This document shows positions 1 through 9,600 of a stretch of 14,781 bases of DNA, piece after piece (positions within the stretch are counted from its first letter, which is position 1; each line of letters opens with the position of its first letter). The DNA comes from CAZXVW01 sp964644025 (lineage in GTDB: Bacteria; Acidobacteriota; Terriglobia; Bryobacterales; Bryobacteraceae): contig CAZXVW010000111.1 of the NCBI GenBank assembly GCA_964644025.1, positions 1-14,781 of the forward strand, read 5' to 3'. The notes beneath the pieces were generated by a model. The model worked only from the letters and a program-made list of their open reading frames with translations, was not told the DNA's origin and ran no database searches. The position numbers and the translations under genes were made by a program.

Positions 1-1188
1 ATCCGGGAGCGCGACCGGTCGAAACTGCCGCAGCACCAGCCGGAGTTCACGTTGATCGACGCCCCCGGCTTTCACGCCAGTCCGGAGGAAGACGGCACCC
101 GGTCGGAGGCCTTCATCTTGCTGAATTTCGGCCGCAAGGAGGTGATCATCGGGGGTACGGCCTACGCCGGCGAGATCAAGAAGTCCATCTTCACGGTGAT
201 GAACTACCTGCTGCCGCCCAACGGCGTGCTTTCGATGCACTGCTCGGCCAACTACGGCGTCGACGAAAACGATGTGGCCATCTTCTTCGGGCTGTCCGGA
301 ACCGGCAAGACCACGCTTTCGGCCGACCCGCACCGCACCCTCATCGGCGATGACGAGCACGGATGGAGCGATGAGGGGATTTTCAATTTCGAGGGCGGTT
401 GTTACGCCAAGGTGATTCGGCTCTCCCGGGAAGCGGAGCCGGAGATCTATGAGACCACGCGGCGGTTCGGCACCATCCTGGAAAACGTGACGATCGACGT
501 CGACACCCGCCGGATTGATCTGAACAGCGACGCATTTACCGAAAATACCCGCGCTTCCTACCCGGTGGACTACATCCCCAACGCCTCGCCGGTCGGCCGG
601 GCCGGCCAGCCGAAGGTAGTGATCATGCTGACGGCGGATGCCTTCGGCGTGCTGCCGCCGGTCGCCTCGCTCACTCCCGATCAGGCCAAGCATCATTTCC
701 TGTCCGGTTACACGGCCAAGGTGGCCGGCACCGAGCGCGGCATTACCGAGCCCCAAGCCACCTTCAGCGCCTGCTTCGGCGCCCCGTTCATGGCCCTCCA
801 GCCGACCGTGTACTCCCGTATGCTCAAGGAGCGGATCCGGAAACACGGGGTGAAGGTCTGGCTGATCAACACGGGCTGGACCGGCGGGCCTTTCGGCACC
901 GGCGAGCGCATCAAGCTCCCGTATACGCGCGCCATGGTGCGGGCGGCGCTGACCGGCAAGTTGCTCGACGTGCCGATGCGGGAGGACCCCGTATTCGGCC
1001 TGCGCATCCCGGAACGGTGTCCGGAGGTGCCCTCCGAGATCCTGAACCCGCGGAACACTTGGGCCGATCCGCGGGCCTACGACGAGCAAGCCAGGAAGCT
1101 GGCCGGGATGTTTATCGAGAATTTCAAGCAGTTTGCCGACGAGGTGTCCCCGGAGGTCCGCACAGCGGGTCCCCAGATCGGAAGCTAA
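1..1188 (+). CDS. pckA: Phosphoenolpyruvate carboxykinase (ATP), 5'-truncated by window edge
   Basis: Cytoplasmic enzyme that interconverts oxaloacetate + ATP and PEP + CO2 + ADP, the entry step of gluconeogenesis; it runs in reverse in some CO2-fixing fermenters. The reading frame is open from base 1, so the true start lies upstream. About 395 residues are visible; the family has about 540, so roughly 150 N-terminal residues are missing. Visible motifs are the PEPCK P-loop GLSGTGKTTLSAD (visible residues 97-109, Lys103), the metal-binding kinase-2 motif IGDDEHGW (115-122), and the C-terminal family signatures FSACFGAPFM and LINTGWTGGPFGTG. GLSGTGKT is typical of the ATP-dependent class, not the GTP class. 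The stop is TAA at 1186-1188. An antiporter gene follows after 49 bases on the same strand. Identity is very secure; the direction of flux in this organism is not known. Confidence 0.97.
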   Translation: MRERDRSKLPQHQPEFTLIDAPGFHASPEEDGTRSEAFILLNFGRKEVIIGGTAYAGEIKKSIFTVMNYLLPPNGVLSMHCSANYGVDENDVAIFFGLSGTGKTTLSADPHRTLIGDDEHGWSDEGIFNFEGGCYAKVIRLSREAEPEIYETTRRFGTILENVTIDVDTRRIDLNSDAFTENTRASYPVDYIPNASPVGRAGQPKVVIMLTADAFGVLPPVASLTPDQAKHHFLSGYTAKVAGTERGITEPQATFSACFGAPFMALQPTVYSRMLKERIRKHGVKVWLINTGWTGGPFGTGERIKLPYTRAMVRAALTGKLLDVPMREDPVFGLRIPERCPEVPSEILNPRNTWADPRAYDEQARKLAGMFIENFKQFADEVSPEVRTAGPQIGS

Positions 1189-1224
1189 CGCCTTCCAGCT
1201 TTTCACCGGGCCGGCAGATGCGCC

Positions 1225-1230
1225 GAGGGT
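1225..1230 (+). promoter_or_regulatory. Ribosome binding site fixing the antiporter start
   Basis: GAGGGT lies 7 bases before the GTG at 1238. It decides between that GTG and the upstream in-frame start at 1133, which would overlap pckA by 56 bases and add 35 residues with no transporter character. Confidence 0.6.
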
Positions 1231-1237
1231 AGCCGCA

Positions 1238-2836
1238 GTGCTGGATATCCTTTCGAACAACGATATTTTGGTCCCGCTGGCCGTCATCACCACCGGGCTG
1301 GCGCTCGGCCGGCTTCGCCTCGCCGGCCTCTCGCTGGGCTCCTCGGGCGTCATCTTCACCGCGCTGGCCTTCGGCCATTTCGGCTATGATATGCCCGCCG
1401 GTGCCGGAGTGCTGGGATTGGTGTTGTTCGTCTACTGCGTGGGTCTTCGCGCCGGACCGGCTTTTTTCCGAAGTTTCGTCCGGCAAGGGCGGCCGTTGAC
1501 CAAGCTGGCTGTCGCGCTGGTGCTCACTGGCGCGGGGACAACGTGGATTGTTTCCCGCCTGCTGGACATTCCGGTGGATTTGGCAGCCGGCATTTTCGCC
1601 GGTGCGCTAACGAGCACCCCGGGGCTGGCGGCGGCAATGGAACGTTTGCCGGACGGTTCGCAGATCGCGGTTGGCTATGGGATCGCTTACCCATTTGGCG
1701 TTGTCGCCGTGGTTCTGTTTGTCCAACTGCTGCCGCGGCTTCTCAAGCAGAACCTCGAGGAGTTGGGCAGGAGACTGAAATCGGTGGACGATCCCGGCCG
1801 CAAGATTGTCCGCGTCCTGGCTGAGGTTATCAATCCCGCGGTAATCGGCAAGCGCCTCAGCGACCTGGAATTCATTGGAAATTCCAACTGTCAGGTGTCG
1901 CGTTATCTTCAGGGAAACCGGCTGGTCCCTGTGCCAGCGGATTTCACCCTGGCGGCCGGGCAACACGTGCTTGTCATCGGCCGGGAGTTCCGCGTTCCCG
2001 ATGTGGTCAGCCTTCTCGGGAAGAAGAGCGAGGGCGTCGATTACGTCATGGACACCGAACACGAGCGGCGCGCCGTGGTGGTAACCTCGCGCAATGTGAT
2101 TGGCAAGTCGCTGGCCGAGCTTCGCCCGATTCACACTTTTGGCGTGACGGTTTCGCGCATTACGCGCCACGACCTCGAGTTCGTGCCCTGCATGTCGGAC
2201 GAAATCGAGTACGGCGACGTTCTGACAGTGGTTGGGGAACCGCAAAACATCAAGAAATTCGCCGAGTATGCCGGCCATCGGGAACGCGCGATTTATGAGA
2301 CCGACCTCATTTCGCTAGGGGTCGGCATTATCGCCGGAGTGATCCTGGGTCTGGTCTCGTTCGGCCTGGACGGCAGCGGCTTCAGGCTGGGGATGGCGGG
2401 CGGACCATTGTTGGTGGCGCTGATTCTGGGCCATTTTGGGCGAATCGGTCCCGTGCTGGGACACCTTCCTCGGGCCTCGCACTTACTGCTGATGGAGACC
2501 GGACTCGTCTTTTTTCTGGCCGATGCCGGTGTGAAGGCCGGCCACCGCCTGTACCCGGTGATTCTGGAGTACGGAACCGTGCTCTGCCTTGCCGCGACGG
2601 TGGTGGCTTTCGTGCCCATGATCTTGGGCTACGTCCTTGGCCGGTATGGGCTTCGGCTCAATCCGCTCCAGATCGTCGGCGGGGTGTGCGGGGGAATGAC
2701 CTCCACGCCGGGGCTCGGGGTGATTACCTCCAAAACTGACTCGGACATCCCTGTGGTCAGCTACGCGGCCGCTTATCCGGTGGCACTGATCCTGATGACG
2801 GTCTTCGCGCCGGCGTTGGTGACCGCGCTGGCATAG
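1238..2836 (+). CDS. AspT/YidE-family antiporter with two central TrkA-C (RCK-C) domains
   Basis: Inner-membrane protein of 532 residues, the usual size for the aspartate:alanine exchanger (AAE) family; AspT, YidE, YbjL and SucE1 are about 540-560. Domain order is: N-terminal hydrophobic block (about 8-170), two soluble TrkA-C-like regulatory domains (about 185-265 and 270-345), and C-terminal hydrophobic block (about 355-532). The membrane halves are an evident internal duplication: GALTSTPGL at 122-130 is matched by GGMTSTPGL at 485-493, each followed by a Gly/Ser-Tyr-x-x-Ala-Tyr-Pro motif (147-152 and 508-513). Known members exchange aspartate/alanine or export succinate. The substrate here cannot be read from the sequence, but the position after pckA fits a C4-dicarboxylate or amino acid. 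I chose the GTG at 1238 because of its ribosome binding site and because the protein then begins directly with the first membrane segment. Confidence 0.88.
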   Translation: MLDILSNNDILVPLAVITTGLALGRLRLAGLSLGSSGVIFTALAFGHFGYDMPAGAGVLGLVLFVYCVGLRAGPAFFRSFVRQGRPLTKLAVALVLTGAGTTWIVSRLLDIPVDLAAGIFAGALTSTPGLAAAMERLPDGSQIAVGYGIAYPFGVVAVVLFVQLLPRLLKQNLEELGRRLKSVDDPGRKIVRVLAEVINPAVIGKRLSDLEFIGNSNCQVSRYLQGNRLVPVPADFTLAAGQHVLVIGREFRVPDVVSLLGKKSEGVDYVMDTEHERRAVVVTSRNVIGKSLAELRPIHTFGVTVSRITRHDLEFVPCMSDEIEYGDVLTVVGEPQNIKKFAEYAGHRERAIYETDLISLGVGIIAGVILGLVSFGLDGSGFRLGMAGGPLLVALILGHFGRIGPVLGHLPRASHLLLMETGLVFFLADAGVKAGHRLYPVILEYGTVLCLAATVVAFVPMILGYVLGRYGLRLNPLQIVGGVCGGMTSTPGLGVITSKTDSDIPVVSYAAAYPVALILMTVFAPALVTALA

Positions 2837-2870
2837 TCCGACAGGGAATCCGGCAGTAAGATGATAAATT

Positions 2871-4211
2871 ATGCAGCTTCCCAAGCAGAGCGATTTGAAA
2901 GTGGCGCGGCTGGGTGACTGCCGCTTTCCCTCCCCGGCAGCCGGGCGGGGCTTGCGTTTCGTCGATGACGACACCGGGATGTTCTTGTCGCCGGATACCA
3001 GCCTGATCAAGCCGTACCTGTTGTCAGGTGAGGCGCCGCCGACTTTCGAGGTGGCCGGCCCCCGCCAGCGGATCTTCTTCAACCCCGAGGACCTGACCTG
3101 TGGCCTGGTTACCTGCGGCGGATTGTGCCCCGGTCTGAATGATGTGATCCGCTCCGTGGTGATGACCCTGCATTACGTTTACGGTGTCCACCGCATCGTC
3201 GGCTTCCGGTACGGCTACGCCGGGCTTTCCGGCCGTTCCGGGGAAACGCCCCTCATGCTCACCCCGAAAATGGTGAATTCCATCCAGGACATGGGCGGCA
3301 CCTTGCTCGGCTCTTCACGCGGCGCTCAGGATCCCGCCGACATGGTGGACACCCTGGTGAGCTGGAACGTGGGCATTCTCTTCACCATCGGCGGCGATGG
3401 GACCCTCCGCGGCGCTTCCAAGATCGCTGAGGAAATCCGGCGCCGGAAGCTTCCTATCTCAGTCGTCGGCATTCCGAAGACGATTGACAACGACCTGGAA
3501 TGGATCGACCGCAGCTTCGGCTTTCTGACCGCCGTTGAACAGGCCCGGCCTGCGATTCTGGCCGCGCACGCCGAGGCGGAAGGGGCCTTCAACGGCGTGG
3601 GGATCGTGAAGCTGATGGGCCGTCACTCCGGCTTCATCGCCGTGCATGCCAGCTTGGCGAACCCGGACGTCAACTATTGCCTGATCCCGGAAGTGCCATT
3701 TAGCCTCCGGGGAAGGAGCGGCTTTCTCCGCACGCTCATGGACCGGCTGTGGCGCCGCAAACACGCCGTCATCGTGGTGGCCGAAGGCGCCGGGCAAGAT
3801 CTGCTCCAGGATCCGCAACACGTCGAACGCGACAAGTCCGGCAATATCAAGCTGAAGGACATCGGCCATTTCCTCTGCGAGGAGATCCGGCGCTACGCCG
3901 GTGAGCACGCCATCGAAGTGAACATCAAGTACATTGATCCGAGCTACACCATCCGCAGCCAGCCGGCCAACTCGAATGATTCCGCCTACTGCCTGGTGCT
4001 GGGCCAGCACGCCGTGCACGCCGGAATGGCCGGGTGCACTGACATAGTGGTGGGTTACCGCAACGGGCGTTTCACCCACGTGCCGATCTCGCTGGTCACC
4101 GCCAGGCGGAAACAGGTGGACCCGCAAGGCGACGAGTGGCTCTACCTGCTTCAGATGACCGGCCAGCCGGCCTCGATGGTGAGTGAGGAGGAGACCTCGG
4201 ACGGGAACTGA
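2871..4211 (+). CDS. pfkA: ATP-dependent 6-phosphofructokinase, atypical 'clade X' of the PPi-PFK lineage
   Basis: Cytoplasmic glycolytic enzyme converting fructose-6-phosphate to fructose-1,6-bisphosphate. It has 446 residues, longer than the roughly 320 of classical E. coli PfkA and like the plant/trypanosome/spirochete group. Motifs: GLVTCGGLCPGLNDVIR (78-94, phosphate-donor loop), IGGDGTLRGA (173-182), PKTIDNDLE (202-210, catalytic Asp206), KLMGRHSGF (247-255), IPEVPF (272-277, sugar-phosphate binding) and DPSYTIRS (356-363). The donor-deciding pair is Gly177 (GGDG, equivalent to E. coli Gly104, ATP-type) with Lys203 (equivalent to position 124, Lys in PPi enzymes). The Gly+Lys pair is the mark of clade X, whose studied members use ATP. 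The ATG at 2871 lacks a strong Shine-Dalgarno, but the N-terminus (LGDCRFPSP, FVDDDTG) resembles the family. It starts 34 bases after the antiporter and ends 35 before otsB, which suggests co-transcription. Confidence 0.93.
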   Translation: MQLPKQSDLKVARLGDCRFPSPAAGRGLRFVDDDTGMFLSPDTSLIKPYLLSGEAPPTFEVAGPRQRIFFNPEDLTCGLVTCGGLCPGLNDVIRSVVMTLHYVYGVHRIVGFRYGYAGLSGRSGETPLMLTPKMVNSIQDMGGTLLGSSRGAQDPADMVDTLVSWNVGILFTIGGDGTLRGASKIAEEIRRRKLPISVVGIPKTIDNDLEWIDRSFGFLTAVEQARPAILAAHAEAEGAFNGVGIVKLMGRHSGFIAVHASLANPDVNYCLIPEVPFSLRGRSGFLRTLMDRLWRRKHAVIVVAEGAGQDLLQDPQHVERDKSGNIKLKDIGHFLCEEIRRYAGEHAIEVNIKYIDPSYTIRSQPANSNDSAYCLVLGQHAVHAGMAGCTDIVVGYRNGRFTHVPISLVTARRKQVDPQGDEWLYLLQMTGQPASMVSEEETSDGN

Positions 4212-4246
4212 TTCCGCTGCCTCGGCGGCGGAACCCCGGCGGTTTC

Positions 4247-5095
4247 ATGCGCGACACCGAAGACAGCACGACGGACCGCCCTACCTCCGCGAAGCGATCG
4301 ACGGCCAGCTCGGCCGCGTTGCCCTCCGCCCTGGAGTGCGTGCAGCAGATCCGCCAACAGATCGGCGGCCGCGACCTCGCCGTGTTCCTGGATTACGATG
4401 GGACGCTCACGCCCATCGTGGACCGCCCGGAACTCGCGCTGCTGCCGGAGCCGATGCGGGAGACGGTGCGCCGGCTGGCTCGCCGCGCCACCGTCGCGGT
4501 GATCAGCGGCCGTGAGCTGGCCGATGTCCGCCGCCTGGTGGGTATTGACGGCATCTTTTACTCCGGCAGTCACGGCTACCAGATCGAGGGGCCCGGCGGC
4601 TGGCGCCTGGAACTGGAACAGGCGGCTTCCTTTCTCCCGGTGCTGGACCGCGCCGAGCGCCGGTTGCGGGCCGGGTTGCGCGGCGTGCCGGGCGTGCTGG
4701 TGGAGCGCAAGCAGTTCTCCCTGGCTGTCCACTACCGCCTCGTCGATGAACTCGACGCGGGCATGGTGGAAACGATCGTTGCGGAAACGGCGGCAGCCCA
4801 CCCGGAGCTGCGCCGGGCGCAAGGCAAGATGGTTCACGAGCTGCGGCCCGCGCTCGACTGGGACAAGGGGAAGGCTCTGCTCTGGCTTCTCGAGGTGCTC
4901 CATCTGGACCCCGCCCAGGCCTTTCCTCTGGTCCTCGGCGACGACATCACCGATGAGGACGCCTTCGCGGTGGTTCGCGACACCGGGGTGGGGATTCTGA
5001 TCCGGGACGAAGACCGGCTCACCGCTGCCCGCTACGTCCTCGACAACACGGACGAGGCGCGGCAGTTTCTGGAAGCGATCACTCCCGGCAAGTGA
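4247..5095 (+). CDS. otsB: Trehalose-6-phosphate phosphatase
   Basis: HAD-superfamily enzyme of 282 residues (E. coli OtsB 266) that dephosphorylates trehalose-6-phosphate to trehalose, the last step of the OtsAB pathway. All four HAD motifs are visible: LDYDGTLTP (48-56, nucleophile Asp49 and acid/base Asp51), VISGR (85-89, Ser87), DWDKGKA (204-210, Lys207) and LGDDITDEDAF (230-240, Mg-binding acidic residues). SGSHGYQIEG (106-115) matches the substrate-cap region of the family. The first 25 residues are rich in Ser, Thr and Ala and are probably disordered. ATG 4247 has only a weak GGCGG upstream, so the start is moderately sure. It is the last gene of the + strand cluster and converges on gltD. 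No trehalose-6-phosphate synthase (otsA) is in the window. Confidence 0.93.
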   Translation: MRDTEDSTTDRPTSAKRSTASSAALPSALECVQQIRQQIGGRDLAVFLDYDGTLTPIVDRPELALLPEPMRETVRRLARRATVAVISGRELADVRRLVGIDGIFYSGSHGYQIEGPGGWRLELEQAASFLPVLDRAERRLRAGLRGVPGVLVERKQFSLAVHYRLVDELDAGMVETIVAETAAAHPELRRAQGKMVHELRPALDWDKGKALLWLLEVLHLDPAQAFPLVLGDDITDEDAFAVVRDTGVGILIRDEDRLTAARYVLDNTDEARQFLEAITPGK

Positions 5096-5104
5096 TCCGG
5101 CTTC

Positions 5105-5143
5105 AGCGCCCCGGGGACGGCGCCGGCGGCGGCGACGGGGCGT

Positions 5144-5144
<1 letters not shown>
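5105..5144. terminator. Candidate bidirectional hairpin between otsB and gltD
   Basis: AGCGCCCCG (5105-5113) pairs with CGGGGCGTT (5136-5144), giving nine base pairs with one G-T wobble around a GC-rich loop. It lies in the 48-base gap between convergent stop codons and overlaps the last base of the gltD stop. Position suits a terminator for both operons, but no T-run follows on either strand. Intrinsic termination is therefore uncertain, and random pairing in such GC-rich DNA is possible. Confidence 0.35.
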
Positions 5145-6583
<1,439 letters not shown>

Positions 6584-6627
6584 GACTCACCTGCGCCGGC
6601 CGCCTGTTCCGGCCCCTCGCGCCTGCT

Positions 6628-9600
6628 TCAACCATGCGCCAATCGCACCACTTCCGCGGGCTGGGCCGGCGGTCCGGGCCTCGCCGCCGCCCCGGCGCCC
6701 GCCCGCGCGAGCCCGAGCACGCGCTTGTATTCATGCGGGAAGACCTTCACGAAGCGCGGCAGTAGCTCCTCCCAGTTCTCCAGAATCCATTGAGCCCGGT
6801 CGCTGCCGGTGTACTTCATGTGTTTCTCGACCAATGTTTTCAGCGCCTGGATGTCGAGCGGGTCGGTCACTGGCTCCAGGTCGACGCTGGCCGTATTACA
6901 GTTCACCTCGCGGAACTCGCCGGTCTCATCCAGCACGAAGGCGATGCCGCCGGACATGCCGGCAGCAAAGTTGCGCCCGGTGTGTCCCAGCACCACCGCC
7001 AGGCCCCGGGTCATGTATTCGCAGCCGTGGTCGCCCACGCTCTCCACCACGGCCGTGGCGCCCGAGTTCCGCACGCAGAAGCGCTCGCCGGCCATTCCGT
7101 TAAAGTAAGCCTCACCGCTGGTGGCGCCGTAGAGCACGACGTTGCCGACGATGATGTTTTCCTCCGGCGCGAATGTCGAAGTCCGCGGCGCGTAGACAAT
7201 GATCTTGCCTCCCGACAGGCCCTTGCCGGTGTAATCGTTCGCCTCGCCCTCCAGCGTCAGCGTCACCCCCCTGGCCAGGAAAGCGCCGAAGCTCTGGCCG
7301 GCCGAACCGGTGAAGTGAAGCCGGATGGTGTCATCCGGCAGGCCGGCCGAGCCGTAGCGTCTGGCGATCTCGCCGCTCAGCATCGTGCCGACCGAGCGAT
7401 GCACGTTCCGGATTGGCATCTGCACCTCGACTGGCCCCTGGTTTTCCAGCGCCGGGCGAGTCAGCTCGATCAGCCGGTGATCCAGCGCCTGTTCGAGTCC
7501 GTGGTTCTGGGCCACCAGGCACCGGCGTCCCACCCGCTGCGGCACATCGGGCTGATGCAGGATCGAGGAGAAATCCAGTCCCCGCGCCTTCCAGTGGTAG
7601 TCCACGTTGCGCGCCTCCAGCATGTCGGTGCGCCCGATCATCTCGTTCATCGTGCGGAAGCCCATCTGCGACATGTACTCGCGGACCTCCTCGGCCACGA
7701 AGAAGAAGAAGTTGATGACGTGTTCCGGCAAGCCGGCGAATTTCTTCCGCAGCCGTTCGTCTTGCGTGGCGATGCCCACCGGACAGGTGTTCAGGTGGCA
7801 CTTGCGCATCATCACGCAGCCCAGCGCAATCAGCGGGGCGGTCGAGAACCCGTATTCCTCGGCTCCGAGCAGGGCGGCCACGGCCACGTCACGGCCGGTG
7901 GAGAGCTTCCCGTCGGTCTGGAGGATGATCCGGCTCCGAAGGTCATTCATCACCAGGACCTGCTGTGTTTCGGCCACGCCCAGCTCCCAGGGAATGCCGG
8001 CGTGCCGGATCGAGGTGATCGGCGAAGCACCGGTGCCGCCGCTGGCGCCGCTGATCAGCACTACGTCCGCATGCGCCTTGGCCACCCCGGCGGCCACGAT
8101 GCCCACGCCGATCTCGGCCACGAGCTTTACGGAAATTCGCGCCTTCGGGTTGACGTTCTTCAGGTCGTAGATCAGTTGCGCCAGGTCCTCGATCGAATAG
8201 ATGTCGTGGTGCGGCGGGGGAGAAATCAGGCCGACACCCGGAATCGAATGGCGCACCCGGGCGATAATCTCGTCGATCTTGTGTCCCGGCAACTGGCCCC
8301 CTTCGCCGGGCTTGGCGCCCTGCGCGATCTTGATCTGCAGCTCATCGGCGTTCACCAGGTAGTTGGTGGTGACACCGAAACGGCCCGAGGCTACCTGCTT
8401 GATCGCGCTGCGCCGCAGGTCACCATTTGGATCCGGCTGGAACCGCTCTTCGTCCTCGCCGCCCTCGCCGGTGTTGGACTTGGCCCCGATCCGGTTCATC
8501 GCAATGGCCAGCGTCTCGTGCGCTTCCTTGCTGATCGAGCCGAACGACATGGCCCCGGTAACGAAGCGCTTCACAATCTCGCTGGCCGGCTCGACCTCGT
8601 CGAGCGGCACCGGGCGGGCCGCCCGCTTGAACTCCAGCAGTCCCCGCAGCGTACAGAGTTGCCGGCTCCGGCCGTTCACCGACGCGGCGTATTCCTTATA
8701 GATCTCCCAGCTATTGCGGCGCACCGCGTGCTGCAGGCTGGCGATGGTTACTGGGTTGTTCAAGTGATATTCACCACGGGCCCGCCAGGCAAGCTGGCCA
8801 CCGATGGCCAGCTCGGTGTCGGATTCGCTGACCGGGCGGAAGGCGTAGTCGTGCTTCATCTTCGCCTCGCGGGCCAGCGCTTCCAGGCCCACGCCTTCAA
8901 TGCGGGATGTGGTGCCGGTGAAGTACCGGTCCACCAGTTTCCTGTCCAGGCCGATCGCTTCGAAAATCTGCGCCCCGCGGTAGCTTTGCAGCGTCGAGAT
9001 GCCCATCTTCGAGAAGACCTTCAGCAACCCCTTGTTGACCGCCTTGATATAGTTCTCCAGGGCCTGTTCAAAGGTGATCCCCTCACCCAATTGCCCGCGT
9101 TTCACCATCTGCTCCAGCGTCTCGAGCGCCAGGTACGGGTTTACGGCGCTGGCGCCGTAGCCGATCAGCAGGCAGAAGTGATGCACTTCGCGCGGCTCGC
9201 CGGACTCGACGATCAAGGCCACCTGCGTCCGCGTGCCATGACGGACCAGGTGATTATGCACCGCCGACAGCGCCAGCAGGCTCGGGATGGGGGCGTAGTT
9301 CTCATCCATGGCCCGGTCGGAGAGGATCAGCAGCGTGTAGCCGGACTTGATGGCCCAGGAGGCCCGCCGGCACAGGGCATCCAGCGCCCGCTTCAGCTCC
9401 TTTTCCCCGCCGTCGGCGCGGAAGACCGTCATCAGCGTGGTGGCCAGAAAATCGCCCCAGGAGACGCGCCGCAGTTTCTCCAGGTCATAATTGGTCAGGA
9501 CCGGGTGCGGCAGCTTCAGGGTGTGGCAGTGCTGCGGTGTCTCGGCCAGGATGTTCCGCTCGGTGCCGATGTAGCTGCACAGGCTCATGACCATTTCCTC

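Noticed and set aside
1133..1237. Antiporter start at 1133, overlapping the end of pckA.
   Set aside because: The extra 35 residues are Arg/Pro-rich and not transporter-like. A good ribosome binding site precedes GTG 1238.
2837..2870. Separate promoter for pfkA (TAAGAT at 2856-2861 looks like a -10).
   Set aside because: No acceptable -35 at 16-19 bases, and the gap to the antiporter gene is only 34 bases, so co-transcription is simpler.
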